Below are positions 6,201 through 12,894 of a stretch of DNA of 20,471 nt, piece by piece. The position numbers and the translations under genes are program-made. Numbering within the stretch: the stretch's first letter is position 1; each line of letters starts with the position of its first letter. The notes beneath the pieces were generated by a model that was not told the origin of the DNA, did no database searches, and worked only from the letters and a program-made list of their open reading frames with translations. The stretch is from an uncultured Treponema sp. (lineage in GTDB: Bacteria; Spirochaetota; Spirochaetia; Treponematales; Treponemataceae): contig CALDWC010000043.1 of NCBI GenBank assembly GCA_937923945.1, forward strand, positions 1-20,471, read 5' to 3'.

Positions 6201-6911
6201 TTATTTTTCAAACGCGGTAAAAGGAACGGTAATACGCGGGCGACCGTAAACATACGCACACACTTGGTACGATTGAAAATACACGGTTACGGAATCTTTT
6301 TCGATGGTAAACACCGCAAAGTTTTCCGCATTTTCACCGGCGCCGTCTTCTACCCACTTACGATCGGTGATAAAGCCGTTTTCTTGGTTTGCGCTTTTTT
6401 TCAGTAATTCCGTTACGCAGTATCGCGAAAGAATTTTGAGCCAATTTTTATTTTTCGGCAACAGCACATCTTCAAGCGAAAGAAGCGTCTCCGTTTTCCG
6501 ATTGTAATTGACGCTGAAAAGTTCGCTCGTCGATTGCGCTCCGCCTTGATAGCAGTCAAGAGAAAAAAGAATGTTGATATAATTTCCTGAAACAGCCGGT
6601 TCCTCAAAATTGAGCTTCACCCAATATGAAGGATCGGTTCCGGTATAGGCGGCAACCTCTTTGGCAGCGGTTTTAATTTCAGCAATCAGCGCATTTGTAT
6701 ACGTAACCAATTCCTGAATTTTCGCATTTAAAGATTCGCTGTCTTCAAATTCGGGATAGCGGACGGTATACCGTGCTTCGCCTGCACTGTTTTTTTCACA
6801 GCTTTCCTGTACGGTGTACGGAATCGGCGAATGCTCCGCTTTTACTTCGCAGGAAAATAAGCAAACGACACCAGTCAGTATTCCCACTATTATGCGTAAA
6901 ATTTTTTTCAT
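6201..6911 (-). CDS. Predicted lipoprotein with RsiV/PdaC-like domain (DUF3298)
   Basis: A 236-residue exported protein. It has a basic N-terminus (MKKILR), a hydrophobic segment and the lipobox LFSC with Cys at residue 21, a relaxed lipobox typical of spirochetes. The mature part resembles the DUF4163/DUF3298 domain of RsiV and PdaC. It has RYPEF early, CYQGGAQSTSELF in the middle (family: YQGGAH), LSLEDVLLP, and YFQSYQVCAYVYGRPRITVPF at the end. Such domains sit in the cell envelope, and some bind lysozyme or act on peptidoglycan. No catalytic NodB domain is attached here, so function is unknown. It starts 26 bases after yhhQ and lies directly upstream of lspA. A possible own promoter (TTGAAA 6944-6949, 17 bp, TAAAAA 6921-6926) overlaps the end of yhhQ. 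Confidence 0.8.
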   Translation of the reverse strand: MKKILRIIVGILTGVVCLFSCEVKAEHSPIPYTVQESCEKNSAGEARYTVRYPEFEDSESLNAKIQELVTYTNALIAEIKTAAKEVAAYTGTDPSYWVKLNFEEPAVSGNYINILFSLDCYQGGAQSTSELFSVNYNRKTETLLSLEDVLLPKNKNWLKILSRYCVTELLKKSANQENGFITDRKWVEDGAGENAENFAVFTIEKDSVTVYFQSYQVCAYVYGRPRITVPFTAFEK

Positions 6912-6937
6912 AAACGCGGATTTTTATCCTTTCGCTT

Positions 6938-7627
6938 TTACTTTTTCAAGGTAAACGGATTATAGCTGACTTGATAATCATACGTGTCAAGCTGTTCTTT
7001 TTCTTTTACAAAGCCGATCACTTTGTAGGTAATCGGAGTACATACGATTTCAATGACCAGTTTGAATACATAGTTGGAAAGCACCATAACCAGCAAAACA
7101 TGCACATCGTATAAACCGAAAAATGCAATCGTAACAAAAACGAGACTATCCAAAAATTCACCGACGATGCTTGAGCCGATAGTTCGAATAAACAAAAACT
7201 TTCCTTCCATTTTTACTTTGATTAACGAAAGAAACACGGAGTTGGAATAATTTCCCGTTAAGTACCCGCATACGCTTCCCAACGTGATACGCGGCATTTG
7301 CAGTAAAATGTTTTCGTATGATTGCTGAAACGTCCACGACGATTCCGCCGGTAAAACGGAAATAAATAGAATATTCATATTCACAAAAAGCATCATGAGA
7401 AAGCCGAACAAAATCACTTTCCACGTTTGCTTAAATCCGTACACTTCTGCCAGTACATCCGAAACAACATACGAAAACGGAAAAAGCATCGTTCCGCCGT
7501 CAAACACAAAAGGACCGATGGCGACCATCTTCGTCGCTAAAATATTTGAAATAATAAGCGAACCGACAAAAAAAGCCGTAATGTACGGTAATAATTTTTT
7601 TTCACTATTTGTTTCATTATTATTCAT
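6938..7627 (-). CDS. yhhQ: Queuosine precursor transporter (YhhQ/DUF165 family)
   Basis: An integral membrane protein of 229 residues with about six hydrophobic segments, belonging to the YhhQ (Vut_1) family that imports queuosine precursors such as preQ0 and preQ1 for tRNA modification. Family features visible are SNILATKMV near residue 30, FPFSYVVSDVLAEVYG near residue 50, and RTIGSSIVGEFLDSLVF near residue 148. AAGGGA lies seven bases before the ATG at 7627, and a strong promoter is just upstream. The leader is only about 32 bases and I see no preQ1 riboswitch in it. The lipoprotein gene follows 26 bases downstream on the same strand. No queuosine biosynthesis genes are in the window, consistent with salvage. 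Confidence 0.9.
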   Translation of the reverse strand: MNNNETNSEKKLLPYITAFFVGSLIISNILATKMVAIGPFVFDGGTMLFPFSYVVSDVLAEVYGFKQTWKVILFGFLMMLFVNMNILFISVLPAESSWTFQQSYENILLQMPRITLGSVCGYLTGNYSNSVFLSLIKVKMEGKFLFIRTIGSSIVGEFLDSLVFVTIAFFGLYDVHVLLVMVLSNYVFKLVIEIVCTPITYKVIGFVKEKEQLDTYDYQVSYNPFTLKK

Positions 7628-7665
7628 GTAATAATCCCTTAAAAATTTTAAAATTATATGGGGCG

Positions 7666-7694
7666 ATTATAGCAAAAAAACAGTAATGATGCAA
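7666..7694 (-). promoter_or_regulatory. Strong promoter of yhhQ
   Basis: On the minus strand, TTGCAT (7689-7694), a 17-bp spacer and TATAAT (7666-7671), preceded by TGC (extended -10), form a near-consensus promoter. It is divergent from the frr promoter region. Confidence 0.75.
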
Positions 7695-7762
7695 TGGGAC
7701 GCATTTCATCAAATACGCCTTTATTGAAAACAATTCGTATACTTTGGATGATTTTTTGGCTC

Positions 7763-7791
7763 TTGTTTTTTTACATAATTTTTGTTATTGT
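7763..7791 (+). promoter_or_regulatory. Possible promoter of the frr-uppS operon
   Basis: TTGTTT (7763-7768), a 17-bp spacer and TATTGT (7786-7791), preceded by TGT as an extended -10, could start transcription near 7798, about 32 bases before frr. The hexamers are imperfect and the region is T-rich. Confidence 0.4.
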
Positions 7792-7829
7792 TATCAGTAG
7801 AGATTAAAAAAAACGAGGAGTTATTTATT

Positions 7830-8381
7830 ATGGATATTTATAATGATTGCGAAGCGAAAATGAAAAAAACTATTTCATCTCTTGAAGAAGAATTTAACGG
7901 CTTACGGACAGGACGCGCTTCAACAACGATGTTTGAAAAATTGACCGTTGAAAGTTACGGCGCGCAAACTCCGTTGAATCAGTTGGCAACGATTTCCGTA
8001 CCGGATGCACGTATGGTTGTTATCCAGCCGTGGGACAAAAATATTTTAAGTGATATTGAAAAGGCAATCTTAAAAGCAAATTTAGGAATGACGCCTTCAA
8101 ATGACGGAAAACTCATCCGCATTTCGATTCCACCGCTTACCGACGAGCGCCGCACGGAAATCGTCAAACAAGCAAAAAAGATTTCCGAAAACTATAAAGT
8201 AGCCGTTCGGAATATCCGCCGCGACGGAATTGATGAGGCAAAAAAGCAGGAAAAGTCCGGCGAAATGACCGAGGATCAGCGAAAGGTAATGGAAGATAAA
8301 CTACAAAAATTAACGGATACCTACACCGACAAAATAACAAAAGTGCTTTCAGCAAAAGAAGCGGAGATAATGGAAGGTTAA
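7830..8381 (+). CDS. frr: Ribosome recycling factor
   Basis: RRF, with EF-G, splits post-termination ribosomes and releases them from mRNA. The 183-residue product from ATG 7830 has the usual RRF length. Landmarks are FNGLRTGRAS near residue 22, YGAQTPLNQLA, DKNILSDIEKAI, GLIRISIPPLT-like (GKLIRISIPPLTDERR) and RNIRRDGIDEAKK. GAGGAG (7815-7820) lies nine bases before this ATG, so the in-frame upstream start at 7782 is rejected. It is first in a tight operon with uppS (18-base gap). The frr-uppS order is widespread in bacteria. pyrH, often upstream of frr, is not here. Confidence 0.97.
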   Translation: MDIYNDCEAKMKKTISSLEEEFNGLRTGRASTTMFEKLTVESYGAQTPLNQLATISVPDARMVVIQPWDKNILSDIEKAILKANLGMTPSNDGKLIRISIPPLTDERRTEIVKQAKKISENYKVAVRNIRRDGIDEAKKQEKSGEMTEDQRKVMEDKLQKLTDTYTDKITKVLSAKEAEIMEG

Positions 8382-8399
8382 ACTTCCGCACCGAAGCGT

Positions 8400-9149
8400 A
8401 TGAACCTCAAACATATTGCCGTGATTATGGATGGAAACGGTCGCTGGGCAAAACTGCGGGGAGCTGCCCGTTCAGCCGGACATCGGGAAGGACTGGAAAC
8501 GGCAAAAAAAATCGTCAAAGCGGCTTCCGATATGGGCATTGATTTTATAACGCTTTATGTGTTTTCCTCCGAAAACTGGAAACGGACAAAAACGGAAGTC
8601 GGTTTTTTGATGAACTTAATTGAAAAACACCTACTCGCCGAGTTTGAGTTTTACAAAGCGAACAACATTCGAATTCGGCATATCGGCGATTTGTCCGCCC
8701 TCCCCACCCGCGTGCAAACGGCGATTAAAACGGCTTGTGCGGAAACCGCTCATTTTACGGGGACTTCGGTTGTCCTTGCAATCAACTACGGCGGTCAGGA
8801 CGAAATTTTTCGGGCAGCACAAAAATACTGTGCGGCATTTATACAAACACACGCGACCGCATTACAAGCCGCCCTCGCCGAACATAAAACCGACACTTTT
8901 TTACAAAATGCGTTTAACGAAATACCGCCCGCCGATTTTCTCGCTCACTTAGATACACATGATATTCCGCCCGTTGATTTACTCATTCGGACCGGCGGAG
9001 AAAAACGGCTCAGTAATTTTTTGTTGTATCAAGCAGCTTATGCCGAGCTTTATTTTTCGGATACGCTGTGGCCGGATTGGACTGCCGATGATTTACAAAA
9101 AGCAATTGCCGACTTTAAAAAACGCGATCGGCGTTTTGGAAAAGCGTAA
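8400..9149 (+). CDS. uppS: Undecaprenyl diphosphate synthase (cis-prenyltransferase)
   Basis: UppS adds isoprene units to farnesyl diphosphate to make the C55 lipid carrier for peptidoglycan and other glycans. The 249-residue protein has HIAVIMDGNGRWAK with catalytic Asp11, then AGHREG, YVFSSENWKR, INYGGQDEI, and near the end LLIRTGGEKRLSNFLLYQAAYAELYF, all family motifs. The common RTSGE appears as RTGGE. It is co-oriented with frr (18-base gap) and the next gene (6-base gap). In many bacteria uppS is followed by cdsA, but here an unrelated P-loop protein follows. Confidence 0.95.
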   Translation: MNLKHIAVIMDGNGRWAKLRGAARSAGHREGLETAKKIVKAASDMGIDFITLYVFSSENWKRTKTEVGFLMNLIEKHLLAEFEFYKANNIRIRHIGDLSALPTRVQTAIKTACAETAHFTGTSVVLAINYGGQDEIFRAAQKYCAAFIQTHATALQAALAEHKTDTFLQNAFNEIPPADFLAHLDTHDIPPVDLLIRTGGEKRLSNFLLYQAAYAELYFSDTLWPDWTADDLQKAIADFKKRDRRFGKA

Positions 9150-9155
9150 TACCGT

Positions 9156-10028
9156 ATGTTTTCGCTGAAAAAATTTTTTGAAAAAATTAAAGCGCCGCGG
9201 GTGTACGCGCTCGTCGGCGAAAGCGGTACCGGCAAAAGTTACCGTGCGCAACTTTTAGCGCAGGAATACGATATCGCACTTATCATCGATGACGGGTTGC
9301 TCATTGAAGGCGACCGCATCTTAGCGGGAAAGAGTGCAAAACTTGCGGAAACGATTTTAGGTTCGCTGCGCATTGCACTCTTTGACAATAAAGAACACCG
9401 CGACGAAATTGCAAAAGTACTCCAAAAAAATAAAAATAAAAAAGTATTGATTTTGGGAACTTCCGTAAAGATGGTTAATAAAATCGCAATACGGTTACAA
9501 ATTCCCCAACCTGAAAAAATTATTTATATCGAAGATATCGCCCGTACGGAAGACATTGAAGCGGCAAAGCGGAGCCGCATGATTGAAGGTAAGCACGTGA
9601 TTCCCGTTGCATCATTTGAAGTAAAAAAACATTATCCGCAAATTTTTCATGATCGTATTACGTTGATGCTCAAACGAAAAAATAAAAGCCGCACGGAACA
9701 AGCGGAGCCGATTGAAAAATCCCTCGTGCGCCCCCTATATTCACGTATTGAAGCGGTACAAATTTCGGACGAAGCACTCAAAGAATTTGTCACCAAAAGT
9801 GTTTTTGAATTTAATTCTGAAATTCGTTTAAATAATATTAATATTATTCACCGAGAAGAAACAAAAAGCTATATCGTTGAACTGACGGTTGATATTCCAT
9901 TTGATGCCCAAGTTTCAAATAAAATTGAAAGTTTAAAAAAATTTGTTACCGAAAGAATTGAAAAGTATGCCGCCGTCTCAATAGAAAACATTACCGTCAT
10001 TATCGATAAAATATTAGTGAAATCGTAA
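9156..10028 (+). CDS. P-loop NTPase with C-terminal Asp23/Gls24-like domain
   Basis: A 290-residue protein I cannot assign to a named family. The N-terminal ~170 residues look like a small P-loop kinase/ATPase. A Walker A motif GESGTGKS is at 21-28, a hydrophobic strand ending in Asp-Asp (ALIIDDG, 41-47) could be Walker B, and another strand KKVLILG is at 96-101. A linker rich in Lys and Arg (about 172-190) leads to residues 200-290. These resemble the Asp23/Gls24 (DUF322) fold: ISDEALKEFV, then SYIVELTVDIPFD, then an amphipathic helix and a final strand ITVIIDKILVK. No signal peptide or membrane segment is seen. It begins six bases after uppS, so it is the third gene of the frr operon. The P-loop call is firm. 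The Asp23 similarity is judged by eye. Confidence 0.7.
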   Translation: MFSLKKFFEKIKAPRVYALVGESGTGKSYRAQLLAQEYDIALIIDDGLLIEGDRILAGKSAKLAETILGSLRIALFDNKEHRDEIAKVLQKNKNKKVLILGTSVKMVNKIAIRLQIPQPEKIIYIEDIARTEDIEAAKRSRMIEGKHVIPVASFEVKKHYPQIFHDRITLMLKRKNKSRTEQAEPIEKSLVRPLYSRIEAVQISDEALKEFVTKSVFEFNSEIRLNNINIIHREETKSYIVELTVDIPFDAQVSNKIESLKKFVTERIEKYAAVSIENITVIIDKILVKS

Positions 10029-10035
10029 TCGTCAT

Positions 10036-11298
10036 TCACCGACTTCGGAAAAAATTTTCAATTTCACAAAATGATTCTACTAAAAATTGCGAAAGAAAAT
10101 TTATCCCTTCATTGGTAAGTGAAAATTTTTTATCCGTATTTACTGCAATCATTCGAGAAAACTTTTTTATCGTATGCGCCAGCATATCATCAAACACAAT
10201 ATGAAACCGAGTAAAAAATTTTGTTTTATCGATGCCTTCCCGCAGGCGTAAGCCCATCAGTAAAAAATCCTTTATTTCATTTTCGCTTGAAATAGTTTCA
10301 ACCGCGTAGGGAAAGCGGGTTTGAAACCAGTCGTTTACATCGGCATAGCCGGCAGTACGGACTGCAGTAATCTCCAGCCGATTATGCCAACCGCCGTCGG
10401 AGTGCAGAAAAAAAGTACCGACTGCGCTTGGTCCCACGCCGAAATACGGCTGCAAATGCCAATATGCTTTATTGTGTGCACTTTCATAGCATGCTCCTTG
10501 TGCAAAGTTTGAAACTTCATAGCGGGTAAAACCGGCATTGCACAGTTCCGCTTCCGCACAATCAAAAAGAAAATCCGCCGCATCGTTTTCCCTATCATAC
10601 TGTGCATCGGCAGTGCAGAGCGTGTACACCGAAATATGATGTATCTCGTACTGCAATAATGCTCGTATATCGGCACGAACTTGTTCCGCCGTTTGCGACG
10701 GAAAGCCGACAATCAAATCACACGACACTTTTACGTGCCGACTTTTTTGCGCACGGTACAATACCTGCAAAGCATTTTCAATATCTGCCAAAGCGGTAAT
10801 CCGGTTTTGGCTTTGTAAAATCTGCGCTGAAAAAGTTTGTACACCGAGTGAAAACCGATTAATGCCGCCTTCGATTGCAGTGTCAATAAATTCAGAACTG
10901 ACACTTTCGGGATTAAGCTCAATCGTACACTCGGCATGCGGCACCGCTTTTTGAATAAGATTCCGCGCAAGGTAAAAAATATCTTCGCTTGATAAAAGCG
11001 ACGGCGTTCCGCCTCCGATGTAAATACTCGAAAAGTGTTCAGTGTGAAACAGGCTTGTAATATCGTTGACGTCAGTCAAAATTTTTTTTATAAACCGCGA
11101 ACAGGAATCGGATTTTTTTTCCTTACTTAAAAAGAAGGCTACCGTCTCCCCCGTCACGGAATAAAAATCGCAGTATGCACATTTATTTTTACAAAACGGC
11201 ACGTGAACGTAAAGTGCCGCTTCAGGAATCAACACACCGCGGTACAATGCGCGATTCGCTTCGCTGGAAAAATCGATATACTCATCCGTATCATTCAT
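10036..11298 (-). CDS. hemW: HemW-like radical SAM protein (coproporphyrinogen III oxidase-like)
   Basis: The radical SAM cluster motif CxxxCxxC is at Cys36, Cys40 and Cys43 (VPFCKNKCAYCDF). It is followed by the glycine motif YIGGGTPSLL, ELNPES, GVQTF and VGFPSQT, then the HemW C-terminal region (LLMGLRLREGID). HemW proteins are related to HemN oxidase, but characterised members bind heme and act as heme chaperones, so a heme role is more likely than porphyrin oxidation. ATG 11298 is chosen over a GTG three bases upstream, giving 420 residues. An internal segment after the cluster (residues ~50-75) is rich in Ser and Lys. It lies 16 bases downstream of the signal-peptidase-like gene, and its 3' end is seven bases from the convergent P-loop gene. 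Confidence 0.88.
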   Translation of the reverse strand: MNDTDEYIDFSSEANRALYRGVLIPEAALYVHVPFCKNKCAYCDFYSVTGETVAFFLSKEKKSDSCSRFIKKILTDVNDITSLFHTEHFSSIYIGGGTPSLLSSEDIFYLARNLIQKAVPHAECTIELNPESVSSEFIDTAIEGGINRFSLGVQTFSAQILQSQNRITALADIENALQVLYRAQKSRHVKVSCDLIVGFPSQTAEQVRADIRALLQYEIHHISVYTLCTADAQYDRENDAADFLFDCAEAELCNAGFTRYEVSNFAQGACYESAHNKAYWHLQPYFGVGPSAVGTFFLHSDGGWHNRLEITAVRTAGYADVNDWFQTRFPYAVETISSENEIKDFLLMGLRLREGIDKTKFFTRFHIVFDDMLAHTIKKFSRMIAVNTDKKFSLTNEGINFLSQFLVESFCEIENFFRSR

Positions 11299-11314
11299 CA
11301 CAACAAATAAAAAA

Positions 11315-12013
11315 TTAAAATTTTTTCCACTTGCGGAATGGAAATAACACAGCCGTTATTTTTGCTTCAATATCATCTTGCGTACAAATACCCGAAAGCC
11401 GTGAATCCAATGTTGAAACCCGATTATCGCTCAATAAAAAAAACTCATTTTTTTCCAGTACAAACTTACCGGTCGAACCTGAAAACGGCATTGACTTTTC
11501 CCAGCCTGCAGGAAGCTGCAAAGTTTTGATGTCGTAATCTTGTTTCGATAATTCAAACTCGGTCAAAAAATTTTCGGTTTTGGAATTTCTTATATACGCA
11601 ATAAAATTATCCATATAAATCGTGTCTCCCGGTAAACCGACCACACGAAATACGGCACCGGGCATGAGTGAACGCTGTTCATCACCGAACGGGCGGATGG
11701 ACTTTGCGGTAAAAAAAGAACAAACCTTATTTGTCATTTTCTGGAATATGTTCAGGTCGCTTTTGTGTATCGGATTTCGATAAACCAAATCACCTCGCGT
11801 AAGATTTTCGGTATGGAACAACGTAGTTGCGGTAACAATTTGACCGGAAGCTAACGTCGGCTGCATCGTGTCCGTTTGAATGCGATACGTGCGAAAAACG
11901 AAAGCGGTACATAGGTGATACAGTAAAACCGCCGCCGCAAAAATAAAAATCAAAGTGAAAAAAAATCTTTTACGGACAACTTTTTCCGTGTATGAAAAAC
12001 TCTTTGCCATCAT
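11315..12013 (-). CDS. lepB: Signal peptidase I homologue with substituted catalytic residues
   Basis: This 232-residue protein has one N-terminal membrane anchor (about residues 17-40) and the signal peptidase I boxes in order: TYRIQTDTMQPTLASGQ, RGDLVYRNP, FRVVGLPGD and LLSDNRVSTLDSR. Normal family members have Ser immediately before the Met of box B and Lys before the Arg of box D. Here these positions are Thr49 and Phe122, so the Ser/Lys dyad is absent. The fold and other boxes are well kept and the frame is intact, so it is not an obvious pseudogene. It may have lost protease activity or work differently, and another LepB would be expected elsewhere in the genome. AAGG stands about seven bases before the ATG at 12013. 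hemW follows 16 bases downstream. Confidence 0.85.
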   Translation of the reverse strand: MMAKSFSYTEKVVRKRFFFTLIFIFAAAVLLYHLCTAFVFRTYRIQTDTMQPTLASGQIVTATTLFHTENLTRGDLVYRNPIHKSDLNIFQKMTNKVCSFFTAKSIRPFGDEQRSLMPGAVFRVVGLPGDTIYMDNFIAYIRNSKTENFLTEFELSKQDYDIKTLQLPAGWEKSMPFSGSTGKFVLEKNEFFLLSDNRVSTLDSRLSGICTQDDIEAKITAVLFPFRKWKKF

Positions 12014-12052
12014 ATATTAACCTTACATTTTTTCGGTAATCAAGTGAATCTT

Positions 12053-12080
12053 ATTGTAGCAATTCAATAAAAAAAAGCAA
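12053..12080 (-). promoter_or_regulatory. Promoter of the signal-peptidase-like gene
   Basis: On the minus strand, TTGCTT (12075-12080), a 16-bp spacer and TACAAT (12053-12058), with TGC just before the -10, predict a start near 12046 and a leader of about 33 bases. Confidence 0.5.
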
Positions 12081-12131
12081 GGACATAAAGCGGCACTGCC
12101 ACGGAAACCGTAATAACATCGCTGCTTTTTT
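12071..12131. other. Intergenic structured segment with alternative hairpins
   Basis: AAAAAAGCA (12071-12079) pairs with TGCTTTTTT (12123-12131). Alternatively AGCGGC (12089-12094) pairs with GCTGCT (12121-12126) and runs into a T-tract. ACGG (12101-12104) / CCGT (12108-12111) makes an inner hairpin. This is the main content of 12014-12150, part of the gene-free stretch 12014-12346. No coding frame is visible. Terminator-like on either strand; purpose unknown. Confidence 0.35.
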
Positions 12132-12150
12132 ACCCGAGCACCGTTCCATC

Positions 12151-12230
12151 AAGGAAACGCTGATGAAAGGCTTGACGCCGTTTACCGGCAACTTTGCTTC
12201 GCAAAGTTTTTTTTGCAAAGCAAAGTGTCT
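12151..12230. repeat. Dispersed ~80-bp element, copy B
   Basis: This is the second copy of the element at 5394-5474, in the same orientation. It starts AAGGAAACGCTGATGAAAGG and ends AAGCAAAGTGTCT. The inner hairpin AACTTTGC-TTC-GCAAAGTT is followed by eight T residues, a better terminator than in copy A. The hairpin base changes (ATC to TTC) fall in the loop. It lies in the gene-free stretch between the divergent signal-peptidase-like gene and the tRNA promoter. Confidence 0.85.
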
Positions 12231-12305
12231 TCTTTAATTATTAAATACCTAAAAATAAAAGAATCTTCAAAATGTAAAAAATCATAAAACTTTTGATAAA
12301 ATACC

Positions 12306-12334
12306 TTGACAAAATTTTTATTTTATGCTATATT
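12306..12334 (+). promoter_or_regulatory. Consensus promoter of the tRNA-rpsL-rpsG unit
   Basis: TTGACA (12306-12311), a 17-bp spacer and TATATT (12329-12334) put the start near 12341, about six bases before the tRNA. It is among the best promoter matches in the window, as expected for stable RNA and ribosomal protein genes. Confidence 0.85.
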
Positions 12335-12346
12335 CCTAATACTTTC

Positions 12347-12419
12347 GGTGACATAGCTCAGTTGGCAGAGCAAGCGGCTCATATCCGCTCGGTCATAGGT
12401 TCAAGCCCTATTGTCACCA
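12347..12419 (+). tRNA. tRNA with CAT anticodon (Met, or Ile2)
   Basis: A complete 73-base cloverleaf. The acceptor stem is GGTGACA / TGTCACC with discriminator A. The D arm is GCTC/GAGC and the anticodon stem AGCGG/CCGCT with loop CTCATAT. The variable loop is CGGTC, and the T arm ATAGG/CCTAT has loop TTCAAGC. The anticodon is CAT. The G1-C72 pair and the absence of three G-C pairs in the anticodon stem argue against initiator tRNA. Elongator Met is the simplest call, but the lysidine-modified Ile2 tRNA has the same anticodon and cannot be excluded by eye. CCA is not encoded, so it must be added after transcription. Confidence 0.95.
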
Positions 12420-12453
12420 TTCGGTTTCTCCGGTAGCCCGCGCTACAATTCGG

Positions 12454-12472
12454 TAAAACCGCTTGGGTTTTA
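12454..12472 (+). other. Hairpin between tRNA and rpsL
   Basis: TAAAACC (12454-12460) pairs perfectly with GGTTTTA (12466-12472) around GCTTG. There is no T-tract, so it is unlikely to terminate. It could mark RNA processing between the tRNA and the rpsL message or regulate rpsL translation. A smaller TAGC/GCTA hairpin is at 12434-12445. Confidence 0.4.
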
Positions 12473-12509
12473 ACTTTCCGTTGTGCTGACGGATTTTTAA
12501 GGAGAGGCA

Positions 12510-12884
12510 ATGCCTACAATTAATCAGTTGATTAAAAATGAACGCAAAAGCATGAAAGCTGCGTCAAAGAGTCCTGCCCTTCAAGGCTGCCCGCAAAAAC
12601 GCGGAGTTTGTACCGTGGTAAAAACGGCAACTCCGAAAAAGCCGAACTCGGCTTTGCGTAAAATTGCACGTGTGCGCTTGAGTAACGGTATCGAAGTTAC
12701 CGCGTATATTCCGGGTATTGGACATAACTTACAGGAGCACTCCGTCGTACTTATTGAAGGCGGACGTGTGAAGGATCTTCCGGGTGTTCGTTACCATATT
12801 ATACGCGGTGCGAAAGATGCTTTGGGTGTTGACGGTCGAAAACGAAGCCGTTCCAAATACGGTGCAAAAAAACCGAAGGCGTAA
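12510..12884 (+). CDS. rpsL: 30S ribosomal protein S12
   Basis: S12 sits at the decoding centre of the 30S subunit. The 124-residue protein has the highly conserved TPKKPNSALRK and GRVKDLPGVRYH segments. Lys43 and Lys88, the classic streptomycin-resistance positions, are both the wild-type lysine. Asp89, the residue that RimO methylthiolates in other bacteria, is also present. AAGGAG lies just before the ATG. It is followed 10 bases later by rpsG and preceded by the tRNA, with which it probably shares a promoter. Confidence 0.98.
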   Translation: MPTINQLIKNERKSMKAASKSPALQGCPQKRGVCTVVKTATPKKPNSALRKIARVRLSNGIEVTAYIPGIGHNLQEHSVVLIEGGRVKDLPGVRYHIIRGAKDALGVDGRKRSRSKYGAKKPKA

Positions 12885-12894
12885 GAGGTAATCT

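Noticed and set aside
7628..7665. preQ1 riboswitch in front of yhhQ
   Set aside because: The predicted leader is only about 32 bases, AT-rich, and lacks the hairpin plus A-rich tail of preQ1-I.
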